From the NCBI GenBank assembly GCA_004298435.1, contig SCSF01000159.1, positions 1 to 35,672 of the forward strand: 35,672 nt of DNA. The letters are read 5' to 3'. The stretch is from Beijerinckiaceae bacterium. GTDB lineage: Bacteria; Pseudomonadota; Alphaproteobacteria; Rhizobiales; Beijerinckiaceae. The position numbers were made by a program, and so were the translations under genes. Below the pieces are notes generated by a model. It searched no databases. It saw nothing but the letters and a program-made list of their open reading frames with translations, and was not told the DNA's origin. Position 1 is the stretch's first letter; every line of letters begins with the position of its first letter. Shown one piece after another: positions 6,738-15,743 of the stretch.

Positions 6738-8582
6738 CTATTCCCGGACAAAACGCACCGCGCCCTTTGCGGCGCTGGTCGCCATGGAGGCATAGGCGCG
6801 CAGCGCGGTTGAAACCTTCCGCGGGCGCAGGGCCGCCGGCTTCCAGGCCTGCTCTCCCTTCGCTTCCATTTCGGCGCGGCGTTCGGCAAGGACTGCATCG
6901 TCAACCGCGAGGTTGATGCGCCTGTTGGGAATGTCGATTTCGATCCTGTCGCCTTCCCGGACAAGGCCGATCGTGCCGCCTTCGGCTGCTTCCGGTGAAA
7001 TATGCCCGATGGAAAGACCCGAGGTGCCACCCGAGAATCTGCCGTCGGTGATCAGCGCGCAGACTTTGCCAAGACCTTTCGATTTCAGATAGCTTGTCGG
7101 GTAGAGCATTTCCTGCATGCCGGGGCCGCCGCGCGGGCCTTCGTAGCGGATCACCGCTATGTCGCCGGGCTTCATCGTGTTGCCAAGGATCGCTTCGACT
7201 GCCGCATCCTGGCTCTCAAAAACTCGCGCCGGGCCGTTGAAGGTGAGAATGGAGGCATCGACGCCGGCCGTCTTCACGATCGCGCCGTCCTCGGCGAGAT
7301 TGCCGTAAAGAACGGCGAGGCCGCCATCCTTGGAAAACGCATGTTCGACGTCGCGGATGACACCCTTTTCGCGATCACGGTCGATATTTTCGTAATGCGC
7401 GTCCTGCGAAAAGGCGGTTTGCGTCGGGATGCCGCCCGGCGCCGCACTGTAGAAATTGGCGACCATTTCGCTTTCGCTGCGGCAGATGTCCCAACGCGCC
7501 AGCGCCTCCGAGACTGTGCTCGAATGCACAGTCGGCAGCGAAGCGTCGATCAGCCCGGCGGCTTCCAATTGGCCGAGGATGGCCATGACGCCGCCGGCGC
7601 GATGCACATCCTCGAGATGAACGTTCGCGATGGACGGCGCGACTTTGCACAGGACGGGAACGTGGCGCGACAGCCGGTCGATGTCAGCCATGGTGAAATC
7701 GATCTGCCCTTCATGCGCCGCCGCCAGAAGATGCAGGACTGTATTGGTCGAACCGCCCATTGCGATGTCGAGCGTCATTGCATTCTCGAAGGCCGCTAAC
7801 GAGGCGATGGAGCGCGGCAGAACGGACGCGTCATCCTGTTCGTAATAGCGGCGCGCCAGATCGACGATCAAATGACCAGCCTCGACAAAGAGGCGCTTGC
7901 GGAATGCGTGGGTGGCGAGCAGCGAGCCGTTGCCGGGCAGGGACAGACCCAGCGCCTCGGTGAGGCAGTTCATCGAGTTGGCGGTGAACATGCCGGAGCA
8001 GGAGCCGCAGGTGGGGCATGCGGAGCGCTCGATCACTTGCACGTCTTGCGCAGTGACTTTGTCGTCGGCAGCGGCGACCATGGCGTCGATGAGATCGATC
8101 GAGGTTTTCTTGCCGCCGAGAACGACTTTGCCAGCCTCCATCGGGCCGCCGGAGACAAAGACCGTCGGGATATTAAGACGCAGGGCCGCCATCAGCATGC
8201 CGGGCGTGATCTTGTCGCAATTGGAGATGCAGACCATGGCGTCGGCGCAGTGCGCGTTCACCATATATTCGACCGAGTCTGCGATGAGATCGCGGGACGG
8301 CAGGCTGTAGAGCATGCCGTCGTGGCCCATCGCGATGCCGTCATCGACGGCGATGGTATTGAACTCCTTGGCGATGCCGCCTGCTGCTTCGATCTCGCGT
8401 GCGACAAGCTGGCCGAGGTCCTTCAGATGCACGTGGCCCGGCACGAACTGCGTGAAGGAATTGACCACAGCGATAATCGGCTTGCCGAAATCGGCGTCAG
8501 TCATGCCGGTGGCGCGCCAGAGGCCGCGGGCGCCCGCCATGTTCCTGCCATGCGTCGTGGTGCGAGAGCGATAGGTTGGCAT
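6738..8582 (-). CDS. ilvD: Dihydroxy-acid dehydratase
   Basis: A 614-residue enzyme of valine, leucine and isoleucine synthesis that converts 2,3-dihydroxy-3-methyl acids to 2-keto acids using an Fe-S cluster. The start [20 protein letters not shown] aligns with classical IlvD (E. coli enzyme 616 residues). Cluster and active-site motifs are plain: [32 protein letters not shown], and near the end [20 protein letters not shown]. The track start at 8606 is too long; GAGGA lies 6 nt before the second of two adjacent ATGs (8582). It is monocistronic as far as seen, since the next gene downstream has its own promoter candidate. Confidence 0.97.
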   Translation of the reverse strand: MPTYRSRTTTHGRNMAGARGLWRATGMTDADFGKPIIAVVNSFTQFVPGHVHLKDLGQLVAREIEAAGGIAKEFNTIAVDDGIAMGHDGMLYSLPSRDLIADSVEYMVNAHCADAMVCISNCDKITPGMLMAALRLNIPTVFVSGGPMEAGKVVLGGKKTSIDLIDAMVAAADDKVTAQDVQVIERSACPTCGSCSGMFTANSMNCLTEALGLSLPGNGSLLATHAFRKRLFVEAGHLIVDLARRYYEQDDASVLPRSIASLAAFENAMTLDIAMGGSTNTVLHLLAAAHEGQIDFTMADIDRLSRHVPVLCKVAPSIANVHLEDVHRAGGVMAILGQLEAAGLIDASLPTVHSSTVSEALARWDICRSESEMVANFYSAAPGGIPTQTAFSQDAHYENIDRDREKGVIRDVEHAFSKDGGLAVLYGNLAEDGAIVKTAGVDASILTFNGPARVFESQDAAVEAILGNTMKPGDIAVIRYEGPRGGPGMQEMLYPTSYLKSKGLGKVCALITDGRFSGGTSGLSIGHISPEAAEGGTIGLVREGDRIEIDIPNRRINLAVDDAVLAERRAEMEAKGEQAWKPAALRPRKVSTALRAYASMATSAAKGAVRFVRE

Positions 8583-8780
8583 CATCAGTCCTCGTTCGCC
8601 GGCCAAGCGGCTCGGCAGTCATCGGGAGGAGCCGCGCAGGCTCTTGCCGGCGCAGCCATTGGGGCCTTTCCTAAAGCGGTTTCAGGCAAAGTGTCCACTC
8701 CAAACCGGAGACTGCTTCATCAGGAGCATGTTCGGAGCGCGGAAGCTCAGTCGCCTTGACCAGACATCGCGCTGGCAGGC

Positions 8781-10295
8781 TCAGGACGAACGTTGATAGA
8801 GAACCCACCGAAGGCCAGAAAGAGGCGCCGGAACCATGCGCATCTCCTGCCGGTAGGTCACGGTGCATTTCGGCGATCCAAAGATGCGGGTTGGCGTTTC
8901 CCCGGCAGGATCGTCGGAAAGGATGTACCAGTCGGGCGGGGTACACCAATTGGGCGCAACAACGAGCCGCAAGTTTCCATGCCCGACATCGTAGAAATGC
9001 ACGGTGCGGCCGACCTCGGCCGGCATGTTGGAGGCATAGGTTGCCGGACCGCGCGGTTCGTGCTGGTGGTTCTCCATAAATAGCACGACCTTGCGGTAGT
9101 GGCCGCGGCCCTGAACCAAAAGCTGCCTCAGATGAAAGGCATTGCCACCAATCATGCCGAGCGCAATGGCGATTCCCGCCAGGAGACAGGCTGGCTTTCG
9201 GAGCGTCAAAAGCCACTGGAAGGCGTAGCTCGCGAACAAGACCAGCCCGAGCGTGCCGATCAAATGAAAGCGCGCAATCTGGACGCTGGGCATGTGAAGG
9301 ATCGCGGCGCCGATCGGCGGCAGAAAAAGGACGGTCAGCGGCAGGATGAAACGATCACGCGGAGTGATCAGGGCTGCTAGGCCGATACCCACAAGCGCAA
9401 TAACGAGAACGATCCAGGGCGGCGTTCCGAAGGGCAATCCCAGTGTCGCATCCGTTAAAGTCGCGAGACCCTCCATCAAATGCCCGAAACTGAAGGAAAC
9501 CTGCCTGCCAAGGACGATTTGATGCGTGTTGAGAATGCCCGCGGCGACAAATCCCAGGGCGGGCGCGGCGCCGAGGATAGCTGATACGGAAAGGTCGAAC
9601 GCCGCTTGAAACACAATCGGGCGGGCGGAGCCTCGCGCCAGGAGGCGCAACACGGTTGCAAAGATAAGGCTTACAGCAGCGGCTAACATCGTGAGATGAA
9701 AAAGCGCCCCGAGTCCGACAGCTATGCAAAAGGCAATGCGGCTTTGAGTGTTGATGCGTGGTGCTGCGGTATTTCGGCAAGGCGTGCTGTCGAGAAAGAT
9801 CTCGAGCGCTTCCGCCGCGATGAAAATCATCAGGAGGAGGCCGGCATAGCCGCGCGCTTCGGAGCCATATTCGACAAAAATCACAGAACCGGCGGTCAGA
9901 GTTGCGCCGGCTAATCCTGCGATGATGCCGGCCCGGCCGCAGAGGCGCGCGGCAACCGGGATCGTGAGAGCACCACAGATGATCGATTCGAGCCGCATCA
10001 ATACAGGCGGCGCATGCGGGCCGACAAACCACAACCAGAGCGAATTCAGAAAGTGATTATTGTCTTGCGAAATGCCCCAGAAGATGCCGCCAATATTTTG
10101 AATTTTCTCAAGATTTTGCAGTGACCAGATTTCGTCGAGCCAGAGGTCGCCGCGCGCGCAGAGCACCCGCAACAGAAACCCTGCTGCGACCAGGCCGAGA
10201 AGCGGCAGCACCGGCACGCGGGCCGGAGACCGGGCAGCCGCAATCGACCAAATATTTTTATAGGATATGCCTATCGTTTTATGGAGATCGTTCAT
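8781..10295 (-). CDS. GT39/ArnT-like polytopic membrane glycosyltransferase
   Basis: A 504-residue integral membrane protein with about ten hydrophobic helices. After the first helix (LLGLVAAGFLLRVLC) comes GDLWLDEIWSL, the acidic pair in the first external loop that marks the GT-C family (ArnT/PMT, GT39), where it acts in catalysis with lipid-linked sugars. Later segments (SVIFVEYGSEARGYAGLLLM) match the conserved SQ/SEARGY region of these proteins. The C-terminal 90 residues form a soluble periplasmic part. Substrate and acceptor cannot be told. It stands alone, with no polysaccharide genes nearby. No good ribosome-binding site is seen before ATG 10295. Confidence 0.8.
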   Translation of the reverse strand: MNDLHKTIGISYKNIWSIAAARSPARVPVLPLLGLVAAGFLLRVLCARGDLWLDEIWSLQNLEKIQNIGGIFWGISQDNNHFLNSLWLWFVGPHAPPVLMRLESIICGALTIPVAARLCGRAGIIAGLAGATLTAGSVIFVEYGSEARGYAGLLLMIFIAAEALEIFLDSTPCRNTAAPRINTQSRIAFCIAVGLGALFHLTMLAAAVSLIFATVLRLLARGSARPIVFQAAFDLSVSAILGAAPALGFVAAGILNTHQIVLGRQVSFSFGHLMEGLATLTDATLGLPFGTPPWIVLVIALVGIGLAALITPRDRFILPLTVLFLPPIGAAILHMPSVQIARFHLIGTLGLVLFASYAFQWLLTLRKPACLLAGIAIALGMIGGNAFHLRQLLVQGRGHYRKVVLFMENHQHEPRGPATYASNMPAEVGRTVHFYDVGHGNLRLVVAPNWCTPPDWYILSDDPAGETPTRIFGSPKCTVTYRQEMRMVPAPLSGLRWVLYQRSS

Positions 10296-10396
10296 CGGAA
10301 ACGCAATCTCAGGTTGTTACACATGATTGCGGTTGCGCGATGTGAAAAGCGAAGGCCCTGACAAGCGACACCGTTCACCGAATCGGCTCCCAAATG

Positions 10397-10446
10397 AAAA
10401 AGCGCCTCCACGATGTCAGAGAATCGTGAAAGCGCTCTTTTATTGA
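10397..10446 (-). terminator. Rho-independent terminator of the small secreted protein gene
   Basis: On the minus strand, AAAGAGCGCTTTCACGAT pairs with ATCGTGGAGGCGCTTTTT across an 8-nt loop, with a T-run after the stem. It lies about 60 bp after the stop of the 10505-10744 gene. The plus-strand side also ends in CTCTTTTATT, so it could act both ways. Confidence 0.75.
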
Positions 10447-10504
10447 TTGCGCGAACAGGAGGATATTCGCGCCTTCTGCTTTTATAAGGGGCCGTTCTTA
10501 TCTC

Positions 10505-10744
10505 TTACGACTGGCGTGCACTGCTGCTGTGATATTGGGGAAAGCAGACCCAGCCGCCCGTCGATTCGTGCTGCGCGTCGGTGTGGGCGCTCATAAAGCA
10601 GCGAACGCCCGAAGAGGCCTGTGCTGCGGCCTGCTGTGCTGAAGCGGCCTGTGCCGTTGCGCCGAAACCGACGGGGGCGGCTGCGGCAAGAGCCAGGCCG
10701 AGCGCGAGCGCTAAGGGTGCGAATGATGTGCGGATGCTCGTCAT
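10505..10744 (-). CDS. Small secreted protein with two cysteines (79 aa, unknown function)
   Basis: The real gene is the C-terminal part of the 215-residue track ORF. Starting at MTSIRTSFAPLALALG there is a clear Sec signal peptide with probable cleavage after ATAQA, leaving a mature protein of about 48 residues containing an Ala/Gln-rich stretch and two cysteines in VRCFMSAH and GWVCFPQY. GAGAGAGACAAT precedes the ATG. A candidate promoter lies about 120 bp upstream and a strong terminator follows, so it is a single-gene unit. The long leader could hold regulation. I do not recognise the family; one disulfide in the periplasm is a reasonable guess. Confidence 0.7.
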   Translation of the reverse strand: MTSIRTSFAPLALALGLALAAAAPVGFGATAQAASAQQAAAQASSGVRCFMSAHTDAQHESTGGWVCFPQYHSSSARQS

Positions 10745-10865
10745 GTTATTGTCTCTCTCAGTTGACGCGAACGTGGGAGGTTCGCGCCGGGCCAATGTTT
10801 TTGGTGCAAGACAGCACTTCTTGGCTCTGTCGCCCTGGTTGTTCTCGGGCAGGAGCATTGATAGG

Positions 10866-10894
10866 AATATGTTATGAATATTGGTGCGATGCAA
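10866..10894 (-). promoter_or_regulatory. Candidate promoter for the small secreted protein
   Basis: On the minus strand TTGCAT (10889-10894) and CATATT (10866-10871) are 17 bp apart in an AT-rich patch of the divergent region shared with cobT. It would give a leader of about 115 nt. Weak -10 match; by eye only. Confidence 0.35.
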
Positions 10895-10974
10895 TATGAA
10901 AATTGTGCTTTGCGATGGGGCAAACTGCCGCGTAGTGTGCAGCGCAATGTAAATCGGCTCCGGTGTGTGTTCGC

Positions 10975-12012
10975 ATGACGGTCGCAATGGGGGCTTTGCC
11001 GGGATCTTTCGCTGACATCCGCCGGCTTCTCGCCGCGCTGCCATCCTCCGATGAGGCTTGTATGGAGGCGGTACGCGAGCGCCAGGCGCAACTGACAAAG
11101 CCGCCCGGATCACTCGGCAGGCTGGAAGACATCGCGGCTTTTCTCGCTGCATGGCAGGGCGTGCCGATGCCCGCCATTGAGCAGCCGTTCGTTCTGATCT
11201 TCGCCGGCAATCATGGCGTGGTTGGTCGTGGCGTCTCCGCCTATCCAGCTTCGGTCACGCGGGCGATGGTCGCCAATTTCGAGGCCGGCGGAGCGGCAAT
11301 CAATCAGATCTGCGCGCGCTTTGGCCTTGGGTTGAAGGTCGTCGATCTCGATCTGGACGAACCGACACTGGATTTTACGCAGGAACCGGCGATGGATGAG
11401 GCGGCTGCCGTCGCCGCTTTCGCGCGCGGCATGGCTGCCATACCTCCTGGCACGGATCTTCTCTGCGTCGGTGAAATGGGCATCGGCAATTCGACGAGCG
11501 CCGCGGCGATTTATTATGCGCTTTACGGAGGTGACGCTGGCGGTTGGGTCGGACGCGGCACCGGCGTCGATGATCTCGGCCTCGCATGTAAAATAGATGC
11601 GGTGGAGGCGGGGGTTGCCAACCACAAGGACTGGCTTGCCGATCCGCTGGAAGTGCTGCGCCGGCTCGGCGGCCGCGAGATTGCGGCTATAGCTGGGGCG
11701 ATCGTTGCGGCGCGGCTCGCGCACATTCCGGTCCTCCTCGATGGCTATATTGCTTGTGCGGCGGCAGCCGTGCTGCAAGCGCAGGCGCCGGGCGCGCTCG
11801 ATCATTGCCTCGCCGCGCATGTCTCGGCGGAAGCTGCACACAGGCATGTGTTGGAGCGACTCGACAAGCAGCCTTTGCTCGATCTCGGAATGCGGCTTGG
11901 CGAAGGCAGCGGCGCGGCTCTCGCCGCGAGTCTGGTCCAGGCGGCGCTCGCCTGCCATACCGGCATGGCGACTTTCGCCGAGGCGAATGTGGCGAACAAG
12001 ATCGAAAGCTGA
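10975..12012 (+). CDS. cobT: Nicotinate-nucleotide-dimethylbenzimidazole phosphoribosyltransferase
   Basis: A protein of about 345 residues that activates the lower ligand base (DMB) of cobalamin, forming alpha-ribazole phosphate. Family motifs seen: LTKPPGSLGRLEDIA, FAGNHGVVGRGVSAYP, GEMGIGNSTSAAA (base and phosphate binding), GRGTGVDDLG, and the C-terminal LGMRLGEGSGAALA containing the catalytic glutamate. Length is normal. The track uses GTG 10963, but ATG 10975 or 10987 is equally plausible; none has a strong ribosome-binding site. No other cobalamin genes lie in the window, and no cobalamin riboswitch elements could be found upstream, so it appears to be a stand-alone unit. Confidence 0.96.
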   Translation: MTVAMGALPGSFADIRRLLAALPSSDEACMEAVRERQAQLTKPPGSLGRLEDIAAFLAAWQGVPMPAIEQPFVLIFAGNHGVVGRGVSAYPASVTRAMVANFEAGGAAINQICARFGLGLKVVDLDLDEPTLDFTQEPAMDEAAAVAAFARGMAAIPPGTDLLCVGEMGIGNSTSAAAIYYALYGGDAGGWVGRGTGVDDLGLACKIDAVEAGVANHKDWLADPLEVLRRLGGREIAAIAGAIVAARLAHIPVLLDGYIACAAAAVLQAQAPGALDHCLAAHVSAEAAHRHVLERLDKQPLLDLGMRLGEGSGAALAASLVQAALACHTGMATFAEANVANKIES

Positions 12013-12195
12013 AACTGCGGTGACGCTATAGCGTTTTCCCCTGCAAGACGGAACCTAAACAGCCGCAGCGGAGTTTCGCTGCCGCAAAATCCGCGTCGAT
12101 TTCACCTCATCGCTTGAGCGACCAGTCATCACGTTCTTTTGCTGGCCGCTGCCGCAGCAGCAATGCGGCGTCCTGAAACGATGTGAGGTAAGACA

Positions 12196-12273
12196 ATGAC
12201 GCAAACAAGGATGGCGTTGGATGTGACGCTTATTCTGCCTCGACCAGATTGCCAGAAGGAGCCCTTGCAATGA
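12196..12273 (+). CDS. Short leader ORF (25 aa) overlapping the dps start
   Basis: Too short for the ORF track. ATG 12196 is preceded by TGAGGTAAG at a good distance (7 nt), and the frame reads MTQTRMALDVTLILPRPDCQ to a TGA at 12271-12273 that overlaps the dps ATG as ATGA. The dps ribosome-binding site (AGAAGGAG) lies inside this ORF. That layout fits translational coupling or a regulatory leader peptide. It could also be chance; conservation would decide. Confidence 0.45.
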   Translation: MTQTRMALDVTLILPRPDCQKEPLQ

Positions 12274-12830
12274 GCGCGAACAAAGTCGCTGAAAAAGCCA
12301 GCCGCATGGAAGATGCGAAGATCCATCGCATAGCGCCGCTCGGTACGCCGACGGATCTCGGCTCAAATGCCATCAAGGATATTTCAGCCGCGCTCAATGC
12401 GCTGCTGAGCGATACGTTCTGCCTTTACATGAAGACGAAGAATTTCCATTGGCATATGTCCGGCCCGCATTTCCGCGACTACCATTTGCTGCTCGATGAG
12501 CATAGCGCGCAGATCTTCGCCATGACCGATCCGATGGCCGAGCGGGTCCGCAAAATTGGCGGCGTGACCCTGCATTCGATCGGCGAGATCGCCCGCAAAC
12601 AGCGGATCAAGGATAATGATGCGGAGTATGTGACGCCGCTCGACATGCTGGCCGAATTACGCGAGGACAACAAGCAACTGGTCGCCGAAATGCGCGAGGT
12701 CCACGATCTTTGCGACGAGCACAAGGATGTCGCCACGGCAAGCCTGCTTGAAGTCTGGATCGATGAGACCGAACGCCGGACATGGTTCCTCTTCGAGGCG
12801 GGACACCTGGAAGGTTCCGAGTCCAGATAA
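12270..12830 (+). CDS. dps: Dps ferritin-like DNA protection protein
   Basis: A 186-residue protein of the Dps family, which oxidises Fe(II) with hydrogen peroxide and stores iron in a 12-subunit shell, some members also binding DNA. The ferroxidase ligands match in spacing: H60 in NFHWHMSGPHF, H72 in DYHLLLDEH, D87 and E91 in TDPMAERV. The 30-residue N-terminal tail carries Lys/Arg residues (KVAEKASRMEDAKIHR), as in DNA-binding Dps. ATG 12270 is chosen over the track start 12249 because AGAAGGAG lies 8 nt before it. A 25-codon ORF ends at this start codon. It converges on the MFS gene with only 15 bp between stops. Confidence 0.94.
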   Translation: MSANKVAEKASRMEDAKIHRIAPLGTPTDLGSNAIKDISAALNALLSDTFCLYMKTKNFHWHMSGPHFRDYHLLLDEHSAQIFAMTDPMAERVRKIGGVTLHSIGEIARKQRIKDNDAEYVTPLDMLAELREDNKQLVAEMREVHDLCDEHKDVATASLLEVWIDETERRTWFLFEAGHLEGSESR

Positions 12831-12845
12831 AAGTCCTACTGGAAC

Positions 12846-14042
12846 CTAAGCGGCGTTGAAGCAGCGAATAGCGACCGCAAGCGGCGCCAGAGCCAAGAGT
12901 TCAGCGATAGCCGCCAGGAGCGCGGCTATCGCAGGAGAAGCGTCATAGGCCGCTCCGAGCACGACGCTGCCTGCGAACCATGCGACGCCGAATGCGGCTC
13001 CGAACAGGCCATAGGCGCTTCCAAGTTTTTCATGCGGAACAAGATGCGCCACCGCAGCTTGCATGACTGATTCATGTGCGCCGAGCCCGACGCCCCATAA
13101 GAGCGTTCCCGCCAGCGCCAGTGAGGAGCCGCCAAGGAACGCGAGCGGCGCGTAAGCAGCGACGATCAAAGTTACGGGCGCGAGTACGACGAGACCGATC
13201 CGGTCGAACAGCTTGCCGAAAATCAGCGCGCCAATTCCGCCTGCGGCCATTGCAAGCGCATAGAAAACCGGAATGAGGCTTGCCGCCACAACATGCGCCT
13301 TGCTGAAATGATAGGCGACGAGAGAAAAGTCGGCGAAACCGAATCCGACCAGCGCGGCGGCGGCGAGATACCACCAGAATGCGGCAGAGTAGGTTGCAGT
13401 CGATTGCGGCGTGGAGCGGTGTGCGATTTGCCCCGCATCCGGAAAAACAGACCGTGCGATAAATACAAGAATGAGTGTGATGACCGCCGGAATCGCAAGC
13501 AAGGCGAATGCGGCCTGATAGCTGCCCTGCTTCGCAAGGACGACGGCGACCGCCAAAGGGCCGACGAACGCGCCGAACTGATCAAGCGCTTCGTTGATGC
13601 CGAAGGCCCAGCCGCGGCCCATCTCTGTTCCGGCTTGCGCCAGCATGACATCGCGCGGCGGATTGCGCGTTGCCTTGCCGATGCGTTCAAGCACGATGAA
13701 GGCCGCCGCCAATGGCCAGTTGCCGGCAAGCGCCAATGCTGGCACGGCGGCCATCTGCACGAGGTAGCCCGCAAGAGTAATGGGCCAATAGAGCTTGCTG
13801 TGGTCCGCCCAGCGGCCGGACACAAGGCGCAGCGTATAGCCGAGCAATTCCCCCAAGCCGGCGACGCTGCTGACAATAAGGCCGCTGGCGCCGAGCGTGG
13901 CGAGAAACGGACCCGTGACGCTGCGCGCGCCTTCATAGGTCATGTCGGCAAAGAGACTGACCGCGCCGAACAGCAAAACGAAATAAAGCGCCGCTTTCGA
14001 AGACAAGCGCCGCGGCGCAGCCGCGGGATCTTTGCCGAACAT
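12846..14042 (-). CDS. Major facilitator superfamily transporter
   Basis: A 398-residue, twelve-helix MFS protein. The N-terminus has LFADMTYEGARSVTGPFLA, a signature of a widespread uncharacterised MFS group, followed by the loop 2-3 motif SGRWADHSKLYWP and RIGKATRNPPRDVML in the loop between helices 4 and 5. The second half (GALIFGKLFDRIGLVVLAP) repeats the loop motif. Substrate unknown. ATG 14042 is favoured over TTG 14048 because GGAG lies 7 nt before it. The S10 peptidase-like gene ends 45 bp upstream on the same strand, so the two may form a transcript, possibly linking peptide breakdown with export or uptake, though this is speculation. Confidence 0.85.
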   Translation of the reverse strand: MFGKDPAAAPRRLSSKAALYFVLLFGAVSLFADMTYEGARSVTGPFLATLGASGLIVSSVAGLGELLGYTLRLVSGRWADHSKLYWPITLAGYLVQMAAVPALALAGNWPLAAAFIVLERIGKATRNPPRDVMLAQAGTEMGRGWAFGINEALDQFGAFVGPLAVAVVLAKQGSYQAAFALLAIPAVITLILVFIARSVFPDAGQIAHRSTPQSTATYSAAFWWYLAAAALVGFGFADFSLVAYHFSKAHVVAASLIPVFYALAMAAGGIGALIFGKLFDRIGLVVLAPVTLIVAAYAPLAFLGGSSLALAGTLLWGVGLGAHESVMQAAVAHLVPHEKLGSAYGLFGAAFGVAWFAGSVVLGAAYDASPAIAALLAAIAELLALAPLAVAIRCFNAA

Positions 14043-14087
14043 CTCCAAACTCCGCCGCCTGTGCAGGTCGTTACGAGTGTTGGCTGA

Positions 14088-15647
14088 TTATTGCCGCGCC
14101 GCCACGCCGGCGTCGATCAGTTTCTCGGCTTCTCCCCGCAGCGCCGCGCGTGACGGATCAAGCGCATAGACCATATGGCCGCCGCCATAGACCACAAGCT
14201 TCAGACGGTTGGGGTCGCCCATCGGAGGCACCTGGTCGATGAGCAGTTGCGAGGCGAAATAGGGCGTCACCACATCGGTTGCGCCATGCACGACAAGAAC
14301 GTGCAATTTGGGATCCATCGCCAGAACATGCCTGAGATCGCTCATCGCCTCGGGCGGCTGTCGCTTGCCCCAGTTCCACTCGCGGTTCACTTCTTCGTTC
14401 AGGATCTCGTAACGCGCATCAACGAACCAGTGCAGCTTTTTCTCAGTCACATAGGCCATCGCGCTGGCGAAGGGCGCTTTCAGAACGTCGAGGATAGGAT
14501 CAGCGTAGTCGCTATGCGCGGCATAGGGATTTGAATCATATCCTGTGGTGAGCGCGTCATAGAGGCTGCCGACACGGCCTTTGGAGCGATTGCGTTCGCG
14601 CACGAAGGTTTCGGGATCAATGCGGCCGCCGAGCTTGCGCACCAGGGCGGGATCGAGACCTGTGAAACTCGCGACCTTTGCGGAAATCCGCGCCAGCGCC
14701 TGCGGGTCGCGCTCGCCGCGCAGAAGGTCCTCGATATAGGGACCTGCGGCATAGGCTTCGACATCGGCAAGATGCTTGCGCGGGTCGAGCCCTTTCAGAT
14801 TGCGGGCCGCAGCCGTGAGCGACGGCAGGCGTGTGGCATAGACCAGCGGATTGTTCGCGCCCTGAAACCAGGCGAAATCGAGCACCGGCGAAATCAATAC
14901 GAGGCCCGAGATGCCGATGCCTTCCTGATCTTCCAGACGATAGGCGATCTTGGGGGCGCGGAAGCCGCCGTAGCTCTCGCCGACGATGAATTTGGGGCTG
15001 CCCAGACGGTGGTTTTCCGTGAGCCATTTGCGAATAACGACGGAGAGCGCGTCGATATCGCCCTTCACCGAATAGAAGTCCTTTTTCACCGCGCCGTCTT
15101 TGCTGAGGATGCGGCTGTAGCCGGTACCGGGCGGATCGATGAAAACAAGATCGGTGAAATCGAGCCAGGTGTCCGCGTTGGGAATTGGAATGGGGTTGGC
15201 CGACGGCACGCGCCCGGCGCCTGTCATGGGAATCCGCCAGGGTCCCATAGCGCCAAGGTCAAGCCACGCCGAACCTGCTCCGGGGCCTCCATTGATCGCG
15301 AATGTGACGGGGCGCGTCGCGGGGTCCGCACCGTCGAGTTGAAAGGCGACGAAGCTGACATCGGCAAGCGGCGCGCCATCGCGCGCGTTGCTCAGGTGTA
15401 TGGCGCCGGCCTTGGCGCTGAAGTGCAGGGTGCGACCGGGCAGGGCTAGCGTGTGTTGCGTGACGACTGCCGGCGGCAGCGGATTGGGCGGTGTTGTCGA
15501 TTTGTGAGGAGCCTGTCCTGGCTCGGCCGCGGATGGGTGCGGGGCAGCGGGTGGCGTGCTGGGCGCAGCCCCGGAGGCTCCGGCAAGCCCGAACCACATA
15601 AAGCCGGTCACCACGAGAACCGCGAACGATCGAACTGAGCACGCCAT
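14088..15647 (-). CDS. Secreted serine carboxypeptidase-like protein (peptidase S10)
   Basis: A protein of about 519 residues with a signal peptide (RSFAVLVVTGFMWFGLAGASG) and a Pro/Ala-rich linker, so probably periplasmic. S10 features: FAINGGPGAGSAWLDLG (oxyanion region), FIDPPGTGYSRIL, nucleophile GESYGGFRAPKIA (Ser about 224), Asp in VVHGATDVVTPY (about 455) and His in YGGGHMVYA (about 489). S10 enzymes cleave C-terminal residues from peptides at acid pH; bacterial members are little studied. ATG 15647 follows GGAG at 6 nt; the TTG at 15659 in the track overlaps that site. It follows the PleC-like kinase by about 96 bp on the same strand. Confidence 0.9.
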   Translation of the reverse strand: MACSVRSFAVLVVTGFMWFGLAGASGAAPSTPPAAPHPSAAEPGQAPHKSTTPPNPLPPAVVTQHTLALPGRTLHFSAKAGAIHLSNARDGAPLADVSFVAFQLDGADPATRPVTFAINGGPGAGSAWLDLGAMGPWRIPMTGAGRVPSANPIPIPNADTWLDFTDLVFIDPPGTGYSRILSKDGAVKKDFYSVKGDIDALSVVIRKWLTENHRLGSPKFIVGESYGGFRAPKIAYRLEDQEGIGISGLVLISPVLDFAWFQGANNPLVYATRLPSLTAAARNLKGLDPRKHLADVEAYAAGPYIEDLLRGERDPQALARISAKVASFTGLDPALVRKLGGRIDPETFVRERNRSKGRVGSLYDALTTGYDSNPYAAHSDYADPILDVLKAPFASAMAYVTEKKLHWFVDARYEILNEEVNREWNWGKRQPPEAMSDLRHVLAMDPKLHVLVVHGATDVVTPYFASQLLIDQVPPMGDPNRLKLVVYGGGHMVYALDPSRAALRGEAEKLIDAGVAARQ

Positions 15648-15743
15648 CCGGATCTCCAATACTGTCTGCGGGCACGCGTCCTATATGGCGCGGCACGAGG
15701 CAGACGCGATCACAAAATCGTCAGGCGGAGATGGAAGCAAATT

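Noticed and set aside
10745-10974. Cobalamin riboswitch upstream of cobT
   Set aside because: A GGTGC-like word is present, but the B12-box and the other conserved segments could not be found.
12028-12056. Fourth copy of the GCGTTTTC repeat after cobT
   Set aside because: Only about 10 bases resemble the repeat; the rest, including the complementary end, does not match.
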